Assembly (NCBI RefSeq): GCF_016756495.1
Contig: NZ_AP023243.1
Span: forward strand, 2,546,501-2,610,500
DNA length: 64,000 bases
Direction: 5' to 3'
Source: Mesorhizobium sp. 113-3-3
GTDB lineage: Bacteria > Pseudomonadota > Alphaproteobacteria > Rhizobiales > Rhizobiaceae
This document shows positions 26,182-35,328 of this stretch, in pieces. Below the pieces are notes generated by a model that was not told where the DNA came from, did not search any database, and was given only the letters and a program-made list of their open reading frames with translations. Each line of letters begins with the position of its first letter. The stretch's first letter is position 1. The translations under genes and the position numbers were made by a program.

Positions 26182-26640
26182 TCAGATCGGCAGTTCCGAT
26201 GTGTATTTGATCGTCCAGCTCGGCACGTCGGTCTTGACGTTCTGGACGCCCTTGATGCGGCTCAGATGCTCAGACTGGAAGCGGCGATAGTCGTTGAGGT
26301 CGGCCGCCACCACGCGCACCAGGGCATCGCAGTCGCCGAGCATCAGGTAGCATTCCATGACCTGCGGCAGCTTGGCCACTTCGGTGGCGAAGTGCTGGAC
26401 CGTGTCCTCGTCCTGCGTTTTCAGCCAGATGCGGGTGAAGAAGGTGAGGCCCTTGCCGATGCTGGCCGGGTTGAGCACGGCGACATAGTGGTCGATGACG
26501 CCGGCCTCTTCCAAGAGCTTGACGCGCCGCAGGCAAGGCGAGGGCGACAGGCCGACCTCGTTGGCGAGATCATTGTTGGCCATGCGGCCGTCACGCTGCA
26601 GCGCCCGCAGGATGCGCCTGTCGATGTCGTCGAGTTTCAT
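26182..26640 (-). CDS. Lrp/AsnC-family transcriptional regulator
   Basis: A 152-residue Lrp/AsnC regulator. The HTH (LDDIDRRILRALQRDGRMANNDLANEVGLSPS...) lies at about 2-50, and the ligand-binding RAM domain at about 65-145 (VMECYLMLGDCDALVRVV). It is divergent from azlCD, the branched-chain amino-acid exporter, a pairing known from other bacteria in which the Lrp-type protein responds to amino acids. ATG 26640 gives the usual length with GGAA upstream; ATG 26655 is also possible. Confidence 0.92.
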   Translation of the reverse strand: MKLDDIDRRILRALQRDGRMANNDLANEVGLSPSPCLRRVKLLEEAGVIDHYVAVLNPASIGKGLTFFTRIWLKTQDEDTVQHFATEVAKLPQVMECYLMLGDCDALVRVVAADLNDYRRFQSEHLSRIKGVQNVKTDVPSWTIKYTSELPI

Positions 26641-26710
26641 GGCTGTGAATTCCATATGTTTGGTGAATGGCGGCATTGAATGCCAAAATAATGGCAAAGA
26701 CAACAATCTT

Positions 26711-26725
26711 CGCAACCAAATTGCG
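26711..26725. promoter_or_regulatory. Candidate Lrp-type operator upstream of azlC
   Basis: CGCAA (26711-26715), spacer CCAAA, TTGCG (26721-26725) form a perfect 15-base dyad midway between the Lrp gene and azlC, the size range of Lrp/AsnC sites. Confidence 0.5.
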
Positions 26726-26812
26726 AGGCCAACTTTATATGGTTGCGTCGACACCATCACCATCGGAAGCCTAACCGGAAGCGGTGGCCGCGAGGTCAGC
26801 CTGTGGAAAATC

Positions 26813-27553
26813 ATGAGCGTTTCTGAAGCAACATTGCCCGAGGCGATTGACGGCGGATCGAGTTCGGAGTTCCGGCGCGGGGTCATCTCGTGCCTTCCCG
26901 TCCTGCTCGGCACCATTCCCTATGCGCTGGTGCTGGGCGCGCAGGCGACGCAGAAAGGTCTCAGCGCTGTCGAACTGCCTCTGATGACCGGATTGAATTT
27001 CGCCGGCGGCTCGGAATTCGCGGCGATCCAGCTTTGGACCTCGCCGCCGCACATCGCGCTCATCGTCGCCATTACCTTCCTGGTCAACAGCCGTCACTTC
27101 CTGATGGGGGCAGCCCTGGCGCCATTCCTGGGGCATTTGCCGCAGCGCAAGGTGTTTCCGGCCCTGTTCTTCCTGTGCGACGAAAGCTGGGCGCTCGGCC
27201 TGGCCGACGCCAAACAGCGTGCCGCGGCGGGCATCACCCCTGCCTTCAGCCCGCGCTACTATATGGGCGCGGCCCTGGCGATGTATCTGGCCTGGGTGGG
27301 CTTCACTGCGGCGGGCGCGCTGCTTGGCCCGATGCTCGGCCATGTCGAGACCTATGGTTTCGACATGGCGTTTCCGGCTGTCTTTCTGGTGCTGATGCGC
27401 GGCATGTGGAAAGGCGTGGCGGCGGCGCGGCCCTGGCTGGTCAGCCTGGTTGTCGCGGCCCTTGTCTATCTCTTCATTCCCGGCGCCTGGTATGTCGCGG
27501 CGGGCGCGATGTCGGGGCTGCTTGCCGCCTGGCTGATGGCAGGTGAGGCATGA
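26813..27553 (+). CDS. azlC: AzlC-family branched-chain amino acid exporter subunit
   Basis: A 246-residue membrane protein of the AzlC family, the large subunit of the AzlCD (YgaZH/BrnFE) exporter for branched-chain amino acids. Family features are the N-terminal FRRGVISCLPVLLGTIPYALVLG, LNFAGGSEFAAIQLW near 65, and NSRHFLMGAALAPFL near 92, spread over about seven segments. The ATG at 26813 has GGAAA upstream. It overlaps azlD by ATGA, so the two subunits are translationally coupled. Confidence 0.92.
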   Translation: MSVSEATLPEAIDGGSSSEFRRGVISCLPVLLGTIPYALVLGAQATQKGLSAVELPLMTGLNFAGGSEFAAIQLWTSPPHIALIVAITFLVNSRHFLMGAALAPFLGHLPQRKVFPALFFLCDESWALGLADAKQRAAAGITPAFSPRYYMGAALAMYLAWVGFTAAGALLGPMLGHVETYGFDMAFPAVFLVLMRGMWKGVAAARPWLVSLVVAALVYLFIPGAWYVAAGAMSGLLAAWLMAGEA

Positions 27554-27849
27554 TCGACATGGCAACCCTTCTCACCATCGTGCTGATGGCCGGCGTCACC
27601 TATCTCACGCGGATCGGCGGCTATGTCGTGCTGCGCAACCGCGTGCTCGGCGCGCGTGCCACGGCGGTGATGGAGGCCGCACCCGGCTGCGTGCTGATCT
27701 CGGTCATCGCGCCGGCCTTCGTGTCGCGCAATCCAGCCGACCTTCTGGCGCTGGCCATCACCTTCATCGCCGCGACACGGCTTTCGATGCTGCCGACCGT
27801 GCTGATCGGCGTCGCTTCGGCCGGCCTGCTCAGGCATTTCATGGGCTAA
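27550..27849 (+). CDS. azlD: AzlD-family exporter subunit
   Basis: A 99-residue membrane protein with three to four hydrophobic segments, the small AzlD subunit. The N-terminal TYLTRIGGYVVLRN and PGCVLISVIAPAFVSRNPAD are characteristic. It starts within the azlC stop codon and is followed directly by a strong bidirectional terminator, closing a two-gene operon under the divergent Lrp-type regulator. Confidence 0.92.
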   Translation: MIDMATLLTIVLMAGVTYLTRIGGYVVLRNRVLGARATAVMEAAPGCVLISVIAPAFVSRNPADLLALAITFIAATRLSMLPTVLIGVASAGLLRHFMG

Positions 27850-27854
27850 ATGAA

Positions 27855-27880
27855 AAAGGCAGGCGCGAACGCCTGCCTTT
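27855..27880. terminator. Bidirectional rho-independent terminator
   Basis: A perfect 11-bp stem AAAGGCAGGCG/CGCCTGCCTTT with a CGAA loop lies between the convergent azlD and azoreductase genes, with A and T runs in the stem base on both strands. Confidence 0.85.
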
Positions 27881-27902
27881 CAAGTTCGGATGATGGAAAG
27901 CC

Positions 27903-28535
27903 TTACGCGGCCGCAGCGACCTGCTGGCTGGCCACCACGGCGTCGACCTTGGCGGTCGCCTTGGCAAGTGCGGCGGTCACCGCGTCAGGGCCCATGCCGA
28001 CGCCTTCGATGCGGATGACGTCGACATCGGTCATGCCGAGGAAGCCGAGCACGCCGCGCAGATACGGGATGGCGTGATCGAACTGCACGGCCGCACCTTC
28101 CGAATAGATGCCGCCCGAAGCCAGCACGATGTAGACCTTCTTGCCGGTGACGAGGCCCTTGGGGCCGCCTTCGCCATAGGCAAAGCTTCTGCCGGAGCGG
28201 GCGATGTGGTCGACCCAGGACTTCAGCGTCGAGGAGATGTTGAAGTTGATGAAGCCGGTGGCGAGGATCACCGTGTCGGCGGCGAACAACTCGTCGAGCA
28301 CGACGTCGGAGACGCCGACGACTTCAGCCTGGCGCGGGGTGCGCGCTTCAACCGGTGTGTAGATGCCGGTCGAATAGTCGGCATCGATATGCGGCAGCGG
28401 GTTGGCGACGAGGTCGCGCACGACAAGCGTGTTCGACGGATCGGCAGCAACGAGCTTTTCGGCGAATTCGGTAGCGATGCGGGTTGAGTGCGAGGCAGCG
28501 CCGCGCGGGCTCGAGGTAACGAGAAGAATGGACAT
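27903..28535 (-). CDS. azoR: FMN-dependent NADH-azoreductase
   Basis: A 210-residue flavodoxin-fold enzyme of the AzoR family, using FMN and NADH to reduce quinones and azo compounds in two-electron steps. Evidence is the N-terminal phosphate loop SSPRGAASHSTRIA, the FMN segment FINFNISSTLKSWVDHIARSG near 95, and YIVLASGGIYSEG near 138. GGAGAG precedes the ATG at 28535. It is divergent from a LysR gene with a dense cluster of dyads between, the standard arrangement for quinone-responsive control. Confidence 0.92.
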   Translation of the reverse strand: MSILLVTSSPRGAASHSTRIATEFAEKLVAADPSNTLVVRDLVANPLPHIDADYSTGIYTPVEARTPRQAEVVGVSDVVLDELFAADTVILATGFINFNISSTLKSWVDHIARSGRSFAYGEGGPKGLVTGKKVYIVLASGGIYSEGAAVQFDHAIPYLRGVLGFLGMTDVDVIRIEGVGMGPDAVTAALAKATAKVDAVVASQQVAAAA

Positions 28536-28580
28536 AGCGGGTCTCTCCAGTGGAATGATTTGTCCCGCCACATATGGGGC

Positions 28581-28637
28581 TATCGATCCATCAGATAAAC
28601 TGGTATATTTTCTATACGATCCATCTATAAAATAGAT
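28581..28637. promoter_or_regulatory. Triple-dyad LysR operator region (azoR/LysR)
   Basis: Three AT-rich dyads follow one another: TATC-N9-GATA (28581-28597), GTATA-N5-TATAC (28603-28617) and ATCTAT-N3-ATAGAT (28623-28637). A direct repeat CGATCCATC occurs at 28584-28592 and 28617-28625. The layout fits a recognition site plus activation sites of a LysR-type regulator. Confidence 0.6.
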
Positions 28638-28643
28638 ACGGTG

Positions 28644-29603
28644 ATGCAGCCCAATCCGACCCTCGACCAGCTTCAGATCCTTGTCGCCGTCGCCGATACC
28701 GGCAGTTTCTCGGCCGCTGGCCGCAAGCTCAACCGGGCGCAATCCGTCATCAGCTACGGCATCGCCAATCTTGAGGCGCAGCTTGGGCTGAAGCTTTTCG
28801 AACGCGAGGGCACGCGCGAGCCGCAACTCACCGAGATCGGCCGGGCGATGCTGGAGGATGCAAGGCGCATGATTGGCGTGCTACAGCGCATGCGCTCGCG
28901 TGTCGATGGCCACCATCACGGGCTGGAGGCCGAAGTGGCGCTGTCGGTCGATGCGTCGTTGCCTTCGGCCGTGCTGGTGCGGGTGCTGAAGGGATTCGAG
29001 GCGCAGTTTCCGACCGTGATGCTGCGCCTGCATATAGGCTCGCTCGGATTGATCCCGGATCACGTCGTCAACGGACAGGCCGATCTCGGCATAGGCGGGC
29101 TGCTGGGCGAGGTCCACGACGTTCACCTTGTGCGCATCGGCTTCATGTCGATCGTGCTGGCTGCCGCGCCCAGCCACCCGCTGGCGCTGCTGCCAAAGCC
29201 ATTGGCGCTCGAGGATGTGCGCGAACACACCCAGCTTGTCGTCACCGACCAGTCCGAACGCACCAAGGGACGCGACTTCGGTGTCTTTGCCTACCGGACC
29301 TGGCGCCTCACGGACATGCGCACCAAGCATATTCTGATGCGCGAGGGGTTGGGCTGGGGTGGTCTGCCGCGTTGGCTGATCGCTGACGATCTGGCAACCG
29401 GCCGGCTGGTGGAACTCGACCTCGAACCCTTCAGCGAGGCGCGCTCGCCGCTGTTTGCCATGCACCGCAACGACAGCAGCCCGAAGCCGGCGGCGGCCTG
29501 GCTGATCGAACGGTTCAAAAGCGGGCTCGGCTGCTTCAACGAGTTCGAGCCGGGCGAGGTGCCTGACGAGGAGTTGGAGACAATCCGTCAATCAGCGCCA
29601 TGA
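28644..29603 (+). CDS. LysR-family transcriptional regulator
   Basis: A 319-residue LysR protein with its HTH at about 5-65 ([43 protein letters not shown]) and a standard effector domain. The unusual segment [10 protein letters not shown] just after the linker helix is His-rich and could bind metal, but this is only an observation. It is divergent from azoR and probably controls it. The adjoining GTG at 28641 is an alternative start. Its last 68 bases overlap the convergent TetR gene. Confidence 0.92.
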   Translation: MQPNPTLDQLQILVAVADTGSFSAAGRKLNRAQSVISYGIANLEAQLGLKLFEREGTREPQLTEIGRAMLEDARRMIGVLQRMRSRVDGHHHGLEAEVALSVDASLPSAVLVRVLKGFEAQFPTVMLRLHIGSLGLIPDHVVNGQADLGIGGLLGEVHDVHLVRIGFMSIVLAAAPSHPLALLPKPLALEDVREHTQLVVTDQSERTKGRDFGVFAYRTWRLTDMRTKHILMREGLGWGGLPRWLIADDLATGRLVELDLEPFSEARSPLFAMHRNDSSPKPAAAWLIERFKSGLGCFNEFEPGEVPDEELETIRQSAP

Positions 29604-30162
29604 GCACGGCGCTGTAATCCTGCGCCGAGGCGCCGGCCTCGATGGCGAGTGCTGCGCGGTCGAAGGCGGAGGCAAGCAGCGCCGTCAGGGCATCCACCGG
29701 CAATCTCGTCATCGTGTTGGCCCGCATCGCCGCGACCAGGCCCTCGCGCAGCGACCGATTGCCGTGGCGGTTGTCGATCGCATCCATGGCGGCGCGGCCA
29801 AGCACGGCGGGGCCATCAAGCAGCAACAGCCGCGTGCGGCCGGGCGCGCGCATGGCGGCGAGATAGGCGTCGGAGCCGGCGATCAGCGCATCGCGGGCTT
29901 CGAGCGAGGGCGGCGAAGCGCGGTCGATCTCCTGCGCCACCGCCTGCGCCTCCTGTTCGACCACGGCGGCAAACAGGGCCTGCTTGTCGGCAAAATGGTG
30001 GTAGAGGGCGCCGCGCGTCACGCCGGCCGCGGTGACGATCTCCGGCGTGCCGGTCTCGGCATAGGATTTCTCGGTGAACAGTTTTCGCGCCGCCGCGATC
30101 AAATCGGCGCGTGTCGCCTCGGTGCGGTCGCGGTTGGAACGGCGCGCGGATTCCTGTTGCAT
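29536..30162 (-). CDS. TetR-family transcriptional regulator
   Basis: A 208-residue TetR repressor. The N-terminal HTH ([37 protein letters not shown], about 24-62) is canonical, and the rest is a helical ligand-binding domain. It is divergent from the glyoxalase-family gene, and two copies of a 17-base palindrome lie between them, one touching its own start codon. Its 3-prime end runs 68 bases into the convergent LysR gene. Confidence 0.93.
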   Translation of the reverse strand: MQQESARRSNRDRTEATRADLIAAARKLFTEKSYAETGTPEIVTAAGVTRGALYHHFADKQALFAAVVEQEAQAVAQEIDRASPPSLEARDALIAGSDAYLAAMRAPGRTRLLLLDGPAVLGRAAMDAIDNRHGNRSLREGLVAAMRANTMTRLPVDALTALLASAFDRAALAIEAGASAQDYSAVLMALIDGLSPTPRQAPRPARTR

Positions 30163-30207
30163 ACATGCAGCCTGTATGTTAATTCGATTTACATACAGAC
30201 TGTATGT
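30163..30207. promoter_or_regulatory. Tandem TetR operators
   Basis: A perfect palindrome ACATACAG-A-CTGTATGT occupies 30191-30207. A second copy with one mismatch (ACATGCAG-C-CTGTATGT) occupies 30163-30179. The centre-to-centre spacing is 28 bases, so the sites do not face the same side of the helix exactly. They fill the gap between the TetR and glyoxalase genes. Confidence 0.8.
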
Positions 30208-30228
30208 TATGTCCAGGGAGAAAGAAAG

Positions 30229-30654
30229 ATGAAGATATCAAGCTATTATCCGGTGCTGATGACCGGCGACGTCGCCGGCACGGCGGCCTTCTATGTCGAG
30301 CATTTCGACTTCCAGCCGCTGTTTGAAAGCGACTGGTATGTGCACCTGCAATCGGTGGACAGCAAACGCGTCAATCTCGGCATCGTCCAGGGCGACCATG
30401 AGACGATCCCTGAGGAGGGACGGGGGCGCACGTCAGGCCTGCTGATCAATTTCGAGGTTCGCGATCCCGACACGGTCTATGAGCGGATCCTTGCCGCCGG
30501 CCTGCCGGTGCTGCGAACGCTGCGCGACGAGCCCTTCGGCCAGCGCCATTTCATCACCAGGGATCCCAACGGCGTGCTGATCGATGTCATCAAGCCGATC
30601 CCGCCGAGCGAGGAATTCTTGGCGCAGTATGCGGAGGGCGCGGCGGGGGCTTGA
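30229..30654 (+). CDS. Glyoxalase/bleomycin-resistance (VOC) family protein
   Basis: A 141-residue vicinal-oxygen-chelate protein with paired beta-alpha-beta units: [23 protein letters not shown] at the start and [21 protein letters not shown] at the end. The ligand positions keep HF...DPNG...DV. Family members include dioxygenases, isomerases and antibiotic-binding proteins; this one is not assignable. It is preceded by AGGGAGAAAG and controlled, by inference, by the divergent TetR gene. Confidence 0.88.
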   Translation: MKISSYYPVLMTGDVAGTAAFYVEHFDFQPLFESDWYVHLQSVDSKRVNLGIVQGDHETIPEEGRGRTSGLLINFEVRDPDTVYERILAAGLPVLRTLRDEPFGQRHFITRDPNGVLIDVIKPIPPSEEFLAQYAEGAAGA

Positions 30655-30657
30655 GCC

Positions 30658-31608
30658 TCAGCCAGCCCTTGCCACCGGCGTCACCGTCACCTGGCTGACG
30701 CCGGTGCGGCGCACCACCGTGCACAGCGTCTCGCGGCCGATACGCTCGGCGTCGAGCATGCGCACGAGGTCGTCGACGCCGGTCACCGGGCGCCCGTCGA
30801 TGGCCGCGATGATGTCGCCTTCCTTGAGGCCGGCCTTGGCCGCCGGGCCGTTCTTTTCGATGCTGCGCAACCGCACGGCGGTGCTGGTCGACACTTGCGA
30901 CAAGAGTGCCGCGCGGCGCGGCAGGTTGGTGGTATCGGCGGATATGCCGATGAAGGCGCGGCGCACGCGGCCGAAGCGGATGATCTCCGAGATGACGAAA
31001 TTGGCGGTGTTGGAGGCGACCGCGAAGGCAATGCCTTGCGCGCCGTGGATCATCGCGGTGTTGACGCCGATGACCTCGCCGGCCGACGACACCAGCGGCC
31101 CGCCGGAATTGCCGGGGTTGAGCGCGGCATCGGTCTGGATGACGTCATCGATCAGCCGGCCGGTCGAAGCGCGCATCGAGCGGCCGAGTGCGGAGACGAC
31201 GCCTGACGTGACCGTCCATTCGAAGCCGAGCGGATTGCCGATGGCGATGGCGATCTGGCCGCGCCGCAGCCGCTTGGAATCGCCGAGCGGCGCGACGTCA
31301 GTGAAGCTGCCGTCGGCGCGCACCAGGGCGATATCGGTGTCGGGATCGCGGCCGAGCACGCGGCCTTCGCTGGAGGCGCCGTCGGGCATCGACACGCGCA
31401 CCGTTTTGGCGTCGCCCACGACATGGAAATTGGTGACGACCAGCCCGTCCGGCGCGATGATGAAGCCGGAGCCATGGCCACCCTGGCCGCCAATGCGCTC
31501 GATGCGGCAGACGGCCGGACCGATGCGGTCGACCGCATCCGCCACCGTCATGGAATAGGCGTCGAGCAGAGTATCATCGGTTTCGAATTTGTGCGCGGCG
31601 AGGGCCAT
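30658..31608 (-). CDS. HtrA/DegP-like serine protease with PDZ domain (cytoplasmic)
   Basis: A 316-residue S1C trypsin-like protease. The catalytic triad is intact: His62 in TNFHVV, Asp92 in DTDIALV and Ser168 in GNSGGP. A PDZ domain follows at about 220-310 (SIEKNGPAAKAGLKEGDIIAAIDG). Unlike DegP/DegQ, no signal peptide or N-terminal anchor is visible, so the enzyme may stay in the cytosol or use another route. It lies divergent, across 168 bases, from a paralogue that has lost all three catalytic residues. Its substrate is unknown. Confidence 0.88.
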   Translation of the reverse strand: MALAAHKFETDDTLLDAYSMTVADAVDRIGPAVCRIERIGGQGGHGSGFIIAPDGLVVTNFHVVGDAKTVRVSMPDGASSEGRVLGRDPDTDIALVRADGSFTDVAPLGDSKRLRRGQIAIAIGNPLGFEWTVTSGVVSALGRSMRASTGRLIDDVIQTDAALNPGNSGGPLVSSAGEVIGVNTAMIHGAQGIAFAVASNTANFVISEIIRFGRVRRAFIGISADTTNLPRRAALLSQVSTSTAVRLRSIEKNGPAAKAGLKEGDIIAAIDGRPVTGVDDLVRMLDAERIGRETLCTVVRRTGVSQVTVTPVARAG

Positions 31609-31776
31609 GGCTGGGCTCCGTGTTTTCAGGCTAATCCGTCACTATATGTGCGGAGCGGCCGGAACCGCCGCGACCTGACCAGATGGCCAGTCAAACCGCC
31701 AACTAGCCGTCAGGCGAGTACCTCCAGGGGCGCCGTCGGGCGATATCTGGGACATGACGAACCCCAGGAGACCATC

Positions 31777-32649
31777 ATGAGTGATTTCAATCTGAATGCG
31801 TTTTCGCAAGCCGTTGCCGACCTTGCCGCCGCGGCGGCACCCGCGACCGCCAGCTTCGCCACGCATCACCACCGCACGGCAAGCGCCTTCCACTGGAGCG
31901 ATGGCTATTTCGTCACCGCCGAAGAGGCTGTCGAGGCCGGCGAGGAGATCGAGCTGACGCTGGCTTCGGGCGACACGGTGAAAGCGGAGCTTATCGGCCG
32001 CGATCCGTCGACGGGCGTGGCCCTGCTGAAGCCCGCGGATGCGGCCGGCGCGCCTGTCCTTGCCAGGGCCGATGCCGTTCGGCCTGGCAATATCGCCATC
32101 GCCATCGGCAACAGCCAGGGCTCGGCGCTGGCCGTGTCGGGCTCGGTCGGCGAAGTCGGGTCGGCCTGGCGCTCGATGCGCGGCGGCACGATCGACCGGC
32201 GTATTCATCTGGCCGTCGGCGCCGGCGGCCGTTTCGAGGGCGGCCCGGTGCTCGACGCCAAGGGCGCGCTGATCGGCATGCTGTTGTTCGGGCCGCGCGG
32301 CCGTGCGCTGGTCATGCCCTATGAGACGATCGAGCGGGCGGTGGCGACATTGCGCGAAAAAGGCCATGTGGCGCGCGGCTATCTCGGCGCCGGCCTGCAT
32401 CCGGTGCGTGACCGCGACGCCCATGGCGCGATGGTGATGAGCCTCGACGACGCCGGTCCGGCCAAGGCCGCCGGCCTGTCGCTGGGCGACATCATCGTGG
32501 CGTGGAACGGCGAGGCCGTGCATGGGCCGCGCGACCTGATCCGCAGGCTCGGGCCCGACAGCGCCGGCGCTTCCGTGGCGCTTGGCGTGGTGCGTGGCGG
32601 CGAACAGCGCGACGTGGCATTGACCATCGGCGAAAAGCCGCTGAGCTGA
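31777..32649 (+). CDS. Catalytically inactive HtrA-like pseudoprotease with PDZ domain
   Basis: A 290-residue protein that aligns along its length with the divergent protease at 30658 (DGYFVTAEEAV against DGLVVTNFHVV; GRDPSTGVALL against GRDPDTDIALV; IAIAIGN in both). The triad positions are replaced: His by Glu50, Asp by Gly80, Ser by Glu154. The PDZ domain (DDAGPAKAAGLSLGDIIVAWNG) is kept, and the frame is open, so this is not decay but a binding-only homologue. It may regulate or deliver substrates to the active protease. A LuxR-type gene follows after 8 bases. No signal peptide is seen. Confidence 0.82.
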   Translation: MSDFNLNAFSQAVADLAAAAAPATASFATHHHRTASAFHWSDGYFVTAEEAVEAGEEIELTLASGDTVKAELIGRDPSTGVALLKPADAAGAPVLARADAVRPGNIAIAIGNSQGSALAVSGSVGEVGSAWRSMRGGTIDRRIHLAVGAGGRFEGGPVLDAKGALIGMLLFGPRGRALVMPYETIERAVATLREKGHVARGYLGAGLHPVRDRDAHGAMVMSLDDAGPAKAAGLSLGDIIVAWNGEAVHGPRDLIRRLGPDSAGASVALGVVRGGEQRDVALTIGEKPLS

Positions 32650-32657
32650 GAGGATTG

Positions 32658-33293
32658 ATGGAAACGCTCGCCGGCGACCGGATCGTGAGCAACAGTGCCG
32701 CTTTGCGGCGGCTGGTGGTGCTGATTGCGCTTGGCGATGCCGCGCGCGCCGAGCGCCTGGCTGCCACTTTTGCCGCCAGCGACGACCTGCTGCCGGTGGT
32801 GGCCGGCGGCGGCAGGGCCGATGTCGCTGTCGTCGACGGCAGGAGCGGGGGTGCCGTGCCGGCCTCCATGCCGCGCGTGCTGCTGTCGGGACGCGCCGGC
32901 GGCGAGCGGCCCGCCGGTGAGGTGTTTGCGGTCATGCCCACGGGTGCGGACGATCTGCTGATCGCCGCGGCGGCGCGGCTGGCGGCGGCCGGCTATCGCG
33001 TCACGGGCGAGGGCGACCGTGGACGCCATGAGGATTTCCATACGGGCGAAAGCGAGCCGTTCGAGGATGACGTCCTGGACGAGCACGCCGCCCGGCCGGC
33101 GCTGTCGCCGCGCGAGGCGGAAGTGCTGGCGCTGCTGGCCGAAGGCGCGCCCAACAAGGTGATCGCGCGGCGGCTCAACATCTCCGTGCACACAGCGAAA
33201 TTCCACGTCGCCGCGATCCTGATCAAGCTCGGGGCCGCCAACCGCACGGATGCCATCGCCATTGCGATGAGGCAGGGGCTGGTGCTGGTTTAG
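32658..33293 (+). CDS. LuxR-family regulator with degenerate receiver-like domain
   Basis: A 211-residue protein with a C-terminal LuxR/NarL HTH (LSPREAEVLALLAEGAPNKVIARRLNISVHTAKFHVAAIL, about 150-205). The N-terminal 120 residues are shaped like a receiver (ADVAVVDGRSG, VLLSGRAGG) but lack the acidic pocket and the conserved lysine, so phosphorylation is doubtful. It starts 8 bases after the pseudoprotease with GAGAGGA upstream, so the two are cotranscribed. Together with the divergent protease they look like one regulatory module. Confidence 0.85.
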   Translation: METLAGDRIVSNSAALRRLVVLIALGDAARAERLAATFAASDDLLPVVAGGGRADVAVVDGRSGGAVPASMPRVLLSGRAGGERPAGEVFAVMPTGADDLLIAAAARLAAAGYRVTGEGDRGRHEDFHTGESEPFEDDVLDEHAARPALSPREAEVLALLAEGAPNKVIARRLNISVHTAKFHVAAILIKLGAANRTDAIAIAMRQGLVLV

Positions 33294-33394
33294 CGTCCGC
33301 TGCGTAACCCACACCGATGCGTCTCGGGCCTTGCGCTATGGTCGCCCGCCGCGCAAAGGTTCGCGCCTGCCATGTTGCAAGGGAGGCGCAAGGA

Positions 33395-34261
<867 letters not shown>

Positions 34262-34387
34262 CTCTTCGACGCAGGGCACATCACTTCGAGATTGGCTCCA
34301 ACAGGCATCGCTTCGCGACGCCGCTGCGCGGCTGCTCCGCCCCAGGATGACGAAGTCTGGGAGGCTTCGGCTCGTCTTTGTCGAGTC

Positions 34388-34909
34388 TCAGCCTATCTCG
34401 TCCTTCTTGCCTTTGCTCAGACCCATCAGCCTGTCGATATAGGCCAGCATCAGCGCCGAGACGACGAAGGCGAGGTGGATGATGGTCAGCCACATCAACT
34501 GGTCGGTCGAATAGGAGGACGAGTTGAGGAACACCTGCAAGAGGTGGATGGAGGAGATGGCGACGATGGTCGAGGCGACCTTGACCTTGAGCGAACCGAC
34601 ATCGATCGTGCCCAGCCAGTGCACGCCGCCGCCATCCTGGTCGTCGAAGCGGCTGACGAAGTTCTCGTAGCCCGAGATGATGACCATCACCACCAGCGAG
34701 GCGACCAGGGCGGCATCGATCAGGCCGAGCATCTTCAGGATGGTGTCGGTGTCGCCGAGCAGGAACACCGTGGTGATGAACTCGTAGAGCTTCTTGCCGA
34801 AGGACAGGGCATAGACGGCCAATGCCAGACCCAGCCCGATATAGAAGGCGACCAGCAGCCAGCGCGAGGCAAGGATGATCGATTCGATGGCGAGTTCGAG
34901 ACGCTTCAT
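34388..34909 (-). CDS. UPF0114 (YqhA/TIGR00645) family membrane protein
   Basis: A 173-residue inner-membrane protein with four hydrophobic segments. The N-terminal ESIILASRWLLVAFYIGLG, the central MVIISGYENFVSR and the HWLGTIDVGSLKVKVASTIVAISSIHLLQVFL signature are typical of UPF0114, widely conserved and of unknown function. It stands alone, flanked by non-coding DNA on both sides. Confidence 0.9.
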   Translation of the reverse strand: MKRLELAIESIILASRWLLVAFYIGLGLALAVYALSFGKKLYEFITTVFLLGDTDTILKMLGLIDAALVASLVVMVIISGYENFVSRFDDQDGGGVHWLGTIDVGSLKVKVASTIVAISSIHLLQVFLNSSSYSTDQLMWLTIIHLAFVVSALMLAYIDRLMGLSKGKKDEIG

Positions 34910-34930
34910 GAATGGTTCCGGTTGTTGCCT

Positions 34931-35040
34931 AGATCATTTCACCGTTTCACGGAAACGGCGAACTGCTCTACCTCTTTGTCTTGACGCAATTCCGGACGGA
35001 AAACCGCACACACTTTCCTGGAATTTGCTCTGGTCGATGT
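34931..35040. repeat. Rhizobial intergenic mosaic-type repeat
   Basis: This block has the look of the dispersed intergenic repeat common in Rhizobiales: a hairpin (CCGTTTC at 34942-34948, GAAACGG at 34952-34958), then an AT-richer stretch with TTGACGCAATTCCGGACGG and a T-rich end. I recognise the type from general knowledge; only one copy lies in this window. The whole 419-base gap 34910-35328 holds this repeat, a terminator and another hairpin, but no gene. Confidence 0.55.
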
Positions 35041-35081
35041 CAGGCCGTATTTCGGCCAGGCTGGCGCTTTTTGCAAGATAG

Positions 35082-35114
35082 CAAAAAGCCCCGCCGGAGA
35101 GGGCCGGCGGGGCT
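35082..35114 (-). terminator. Rho-independent terminator of the ompA-like gene
   Basis: AGCCCCGCCGG (35087-35097) and CCGGCGGGGCT (35104-35114) form an 11-bp stem with a 6-base loop. On the minus strand it runs into TTTTTGC, so it ends leftward transcription from the OmpA-family gene. Confidence 0.75.
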
Positions 35115-35251
35115 CAATGCGTCCCGCTGGAGTCGGGACGGGGCAGGGAACGCCCAGCCCTGAATCTGGGGTGTGTGTGCTTGCGATTCAATGAACCGGT
35201 TCTGATGCCGGTACAAATCTTCTTGAGCCGGGACCCCGGATCTGAGGCTTT

Positions 35252-35278
35252 CCCATCCCCGATCGAGCCGGGGATGGG
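35252..35278. repeat. Strong hairpin downstream of the ompA-like gene
   Basis: CCCATCCCCG (35252-35261) and CGGGGATGGG (35269-35278) form a perfect 10-bp stem with a 7-base loop and no T-run. It could protect the 3-prime end of the OmpA-family transcript or be a small repeat element. Confidence 0.45.
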
Positions 35279-35328
35279 TGCTTCTTGCCTTGAATCCGCA
35301 AACCGGGTCATGGTTTTGAAATCATGAC

